Assembly: GCA_003576915.1 (NCBI GenBank)
Contig: QEVF01000019.1
Span: forward strand, 1 to 64,000
Reading direction: 5' to 3'
Source of the DNA: Planctomycetota bacterium
GTDB taxonomy: Bacteria; Planctomycetota; UBA8742; UBA2392
DNA length: 64,000 bases
How positions within the stretch are numbered: position 1 is the first letter of the stretch; each line of letters opens with the position of its first letter. Below the pieces are notes generated by a model that had not been told where the DNA came from, made no database searches, and was given only the letters and a program-made list of their open reading frames with translations. A program made the translations under genes and the position numbers. Below are positions 61,667 through 64,000 of this stretch, piece after piece.

Positions 61667-62338
61667 ATGTTCAAGGCACCTCGGCCGGGAAGTCGGGGGC
61701 CGGCCCGATGGGTGAACATGGCTCAACTCCCACAGCCCGCCGCACCCGCAAAGCCTCTGGTGCTGCCCAGGCCCAGGCCGGACGTCGCGCCCGAGGCCAT
61801 CAGGCCCGCCTTTGCCGTGCGCTACAGGTTGCTGCTGCGCCTCGTTCGTGCAGGCCTGACGCTGACCGTCCTGGGCCTCATGGCCTTTGCCTGGATCAAC
61901 TACACTTACTTCACCGTGCCCGGAGAGCGCGACTCGCAGCCGGTGCTGTTTGACATTTCCAGGGGCGACGCCCTGATCCTGGCCCGCTATCGCCCCTGGC
62001 GCGAGCCTATGGTCGGAGACATCGTCTTCTACCGCGCTCCGCAGGCCGCCGCCGATGACGCCTTCCTTATCGGCCGCATCGAAGGCGTGCCGGGAGAGAC
62101 CGTGCGGCGTCGCGGACCCACCATGACCGTGGGGGGGCGCGAGCCCCTTGCCGTCGGCTTTGAGCTGAGCCCTGACGCACCCGTCAAGGACGGCGACATC
62201 ATCGCCGAGGGCTGTTACCTCGTGCTGGTTGATTCGGATGCCGTGGCCTACACGGACAGCCGCACCCACGGCTACATCGGGCGCGATCAGATTGAGTATC
62301 GCCTCGCCCTAAACCTGGCCCACTACTGGTCGAAGTAA
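61667..62338 (+). CDS. signal-peptidase-I-like (S26) protein with degenerate catalytic residues
   Basis: 223 residues from ATG 61667 (ATG 61718 is possible). One membrane helix near residues 55-80 (RYRLLLRLVRAGLTLTVLGLMAFAWINY), then an S26 beta domain. A serine is at the expected place (Ser90 in RDSQPVLF, normally SMxPTL). The catalytic Lys (KR in YIKRVIGLPGD) is replaced: LIGRIEGVPGE, with Gly136 there. The box E equivalent (VDSDAVAYTDSRTHGYIG) is retained. Probably not an active signal peptidase; may be a binding or chaperone-like relative. Confidence 0.7.
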   Translation: MFKAPRPGSRGPARWVNMAQLPQPAAPAKPLVLPRPRPDVAPEAIRPAFAVRYRLLLRLVRAGLTLTVLGLMAFAWINYTYFTVPGERDSQPVLFDISRGDALILARYRPWREPMVGDIVFYRAPQAAADDAFLIGRIEGVPGETVRRRGPTMTVGGREPLAVGFELSPDAPVKDGDIIAEGCYLVLVDSDAVAYTDSRTHGYIGRDQIEYRLALNLAHYWSK

Positions 62339-62427
62339 ACCTCGCATTGCGAAGTTCGCCGCCACAGCCATCGTGCCCTGGTTTTTCGCTGTTTCGTTTG
62401 CCGCGCCGGTTACTAGTCTCACCCGCC

Positions 62428-63183
62428 ATGTTCACCCGGTACGGACTGCGCGAGTTCGCGATTTACGGTTTTGGGGTGCCCGCCTGCGGCTTCATGCTGG
62501 CCTGGCTGGCCTGGGCCTGGTTGCCGCGATTTGTGCCCGGCCACGGGGGGCTGATCGTGGCCGGCGTGCTGGCCCTGTTGAGCCTTTGCTGGATGCTTTT
62601 CAACCTGAACTTCTTTCGCGATCCGCCCCGGACCATCCCCGGAGACGAGTTCACGGTGGTCAGCCCCGCGGACGGCACAGTCACGGATGTCGGCGAGCGC
62701 GAGGAGCAGGAGTATTTCAAGGCGAGGGTCCAGAGCCTCGGCATCTTCCTGAGCGTGTTTGACGTCCATGTCAACCGGGCCCCCCTTGAGGGCACGGTGG
62801 ACTACCTTCAGCACAAGGACGGCAAGTACCTCGATGCCCGCCACCCCGATTGCAGCACGCTTAACGAATCACAGAACATCGGCTTCAAGAGCATCTGGGG
62901 CCCGCGCTTTCTGGTGCGCCAGATTACGGGCCTGATCGCCAGGCGTATCGTATGCCCCCTGAAGGAAGGCGACAGGTGCGGTCGCGGCGAGCGCTTTGGC
63001 ATGATCAAGTTCGGCAGCCGAACGGAGCTCTACCTTGACGCGGCCTTCGAGATCGAGTGGAAAGTCAAGGTCGGAGACAAGGTCAAGGGCGGGGCCACGG
63101 TCGTGGCCGTGATCAAGAAGGCCGGCAACGTGGTATCGAAGCACGATGTGCCGATGACCTCCTCGGCCCTGCCCTGGAAGTAG
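62428..63183 (+). CDS. psd: phosphatidylserine decarboxylase (PSD-like proenzyme)
   Basis: 251 residues, the short form of the family. Two membrane helices near the N-terminus (about 8-27 and 34-52), then VSPADGTVTDV, SVFDVHVNRAPLEGTVDY, and the self-cleavage site region GMIKFGSRTELYLD, where the GS pair makes the pyruvoyl group. Converts phosphatidylserine to phosphatidylethanolamine at the inner membrane. Start ATG at 62428; the longer frame from 62347 begins with low-complexity residues. Follows the signal-peptidase-like gene at 89 bp. A secreted-protein gene follows at 14 bp. Confidence 0.93.
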   Translation: MFTRYGLREFAIYGFGVPACGFMLAWLAWAWLPRFVPGHGGLIVAGVLALLSLCWMLFNLNFFRDPPRTIPGDEFTVVSPADGTVTDVGEREEQEYFKARVQSLGIFLSVFDVHVNRAPLEGTVDYLQHKDGKYLDARHPDCSTLNESQNIGFKSIWGPRFLVRQITGLIARRIVCPLKEGDRCGRGERFGMIKFGSRTELYLDAAFEIEWKVKVGDKVKGGATVVAVIKKAGNVVSKHDVPMTSSALPWK

Positions 63184-63197
63184 AAAGGGGAGAATCC

Positions 63198-64000
63198 ATG
63201 AGAACTGCAATGGTCGTTGCATTGGCCCTGCTGGCGCTCTGCCTGCCAACCCAGGCCCAGGACAAGCCACAGCCTCAGAAGATCACGCTGCGCAGCTACG
63301 GAGAGTCCTCGCAGTCAGTGCTGGAGGCCTTCGCGGCACAGTTGGGCTACGGCGTTGTATTGCCCGACGCATCCGACGATACGGGCGGATCTCTCGAGGA
63401 TCCCTGCTGGCTGTCGCTCAAGGATGCCGGCGTTGAACAGGCCGCGGCGGCCCTTTCTCGCGCCTTTGGCCTGCGCGTGTCCATTCACCACGACCTCAAG
63501 AAGGTGTCGGCCCGCAGCTTCATGACCACGCCCCGGCGCGTGACGCGCGGCTACGACGTCAGCGTGCTCTGTGCGCGCTACGTGGACTATGTCAACCGCT
63601 TCAACGGTGCCAAGCCGGCCAAGGGATTTGTGGAGCGCCCGGCCTCGGCCCACCTGCTGGATCACCTGCTCGGTGTCATGGAGGTCGCGGGCCTGCGGGG
63701 CGACGCCGGGAGCGCGGCGGGCCAGCGTCTGCTGTTCTCGCTGGAGGAGTCCGAGCATGCGCAACTCAGGGAGCTGCTCGGATTGCTGATGAACGACAAA
63801 GGGGGCGCGAGCGCGGCCTGCGCCGCCCAGCGCCAGACCCTGGACGCGCTGGAGCGGGTCACGTGGGAGGAAGAGATAACGGAGCGCCCCGTGGCCAGCG
63901 TTCTGGCGGCGGTGTTTGCCAAGGCCGGCCGCGATTTCGTGATCAGCCATGCCATGGCCCGCGATCTGGGCGAGGCCCACATCAACCGCGCCCGAGCCGA
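63198..64000 (+). CDS. secreted protein, 3' end outside window
   Basis: At least 267 residues; the frame stays open to the window end. A signal peptide (about 1-21, TQAQD) is followed by a segment of repeated helix-strand units: VLEAFAAQLGYGVVLPD, AAALSRAFGLRVSIHHD, VLAAVFAKAGRDFVISHAMARD. These look like two or more copies of a ~65-residue secretin/TonB-short (STN)-like fold, in which a small alpha/beta unit mediates contacts in the periplasm. Shine-Dalgarno GGGGAG is clear. Follows psd by 14 bp in one operon. Confidence 0.78.
   Translation, partial: MRTAMVVALALLALCLPTQAQDKPQPQKITLRSYGESSQSVLEAFAAQLGYGVVLPDASDDTGGSLEDPCWLSLKDAGVEQAAAALSRAFGLRVSIHHDLKKVSARSFMTTPRRVTRGYDVSVLCARYVDYVNRFNGAKPAKGFVERPASAHLLDHLLGVMEVAGLRGDAGSAAGQRLLFSLEESEHAQLRELLGLLMNDKGGASAACAAQRQTLDALERVTWEEEITERPVASVLAAVFAKAGRDFVISHAMARDLGEAHINRARA

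Overview
The window is a 64-kb piece of high-GC bacterial chromosome carrying about 56 protein genes. I see no rRNA, tRNA, CRISPR array, phage gene or transposase. Signal peptides, lipoboxes, an outer-membrane beta-barrel ending in Phe, and a YidC with a large periplasmic domain point to a Gram-negative-type envelope. Bacillithiol synthesis (bshC), many secreted LRR, VWA, CAP, PDZ and TPR proteins of unknown role, and a HRDISPKN-type Ser/Thr kinase fit an uncultured Planctomycetota-like (or Myxococcota-like) organism. This placement is inference; there is no marker rRNA.

Layout. 1-11.7 kb: an HTTM-DCC membrane protein, then a leftward block of envelope and secreted proteins (beta-barrel, LRR, OB-fold lipoprotein, degenerate peptidase-MA-like protein, VWA and CAP proteins) interrupted by asd. 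11.8-15 kb: methyltransferase and dolichyl-phosphate-type glycosyltransferase, divergent from bshC. 15.3-25.2 kb: a PDZ protein, a tandem pair of secreted paralogues, an O-methyltransferase with a basic tail, a MarR regulator, a lipoprotein and glmS. 25.2-32.3 kb: CorC-like and MFS membrane proteins, efp, a RidA protein, fumC, a DUF2179 protein and a DoxX protein. 32.4-38.4 kb: a giant multidomain cell-wall amidase, ribE, an FdhD-like protein and mdh. 38.5-46 kb: rhodanese, then hydrolase-hyuA-hyuB, split by a lower-GC 2.6-kb insertion with two secreted-protein genes. 46-53 kb: a CAP protein, a kynureninase-like enzyme, HEAT and TPR proteins and a divergent tryptophan-dioxygenase-like protein. 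53-64 kb: ispF, cysS, a DUF3592-like protein, mnmE-yidC, a hydrolase, a kinase, a signal-peptidase-like protein, psd and a truncated secreted protein.

Working together: fumC and mdh are consecutive TCA-cycle steps; ribE, ispF, asd, glmS, psd, yidC, cysS, mnmE and efp are housekeeping; hyuA/hyuB with the hydrolase look like a lactam or hydantoin hydrolysis operon. The envelope proteins mostly lie in leftward runs with short spacers.

The most unusual signals are non-coding. First, two copies (about 21.3 and 52.0 kb) of a roughly 130-nt element fold into the same three hairpins and show paired compensatory base changes. Second, an exact 100-bp direct repeat brackets the lower-GC insertion. Third, a 148-bp element with 22-bp terminal inverted repeats supplies the stop codon of the FdhD-like gene. 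Fourth, four genes have a TATNNT-type box exactly 6 nt before ATG and no Shine-Dalgarno, suggesting leaderless transcripts. Several enzymes (MnmE, EF-P, FdhD-like, signal-peptidase-like, tryptophan-dioxygenase-like) lack family key residues.
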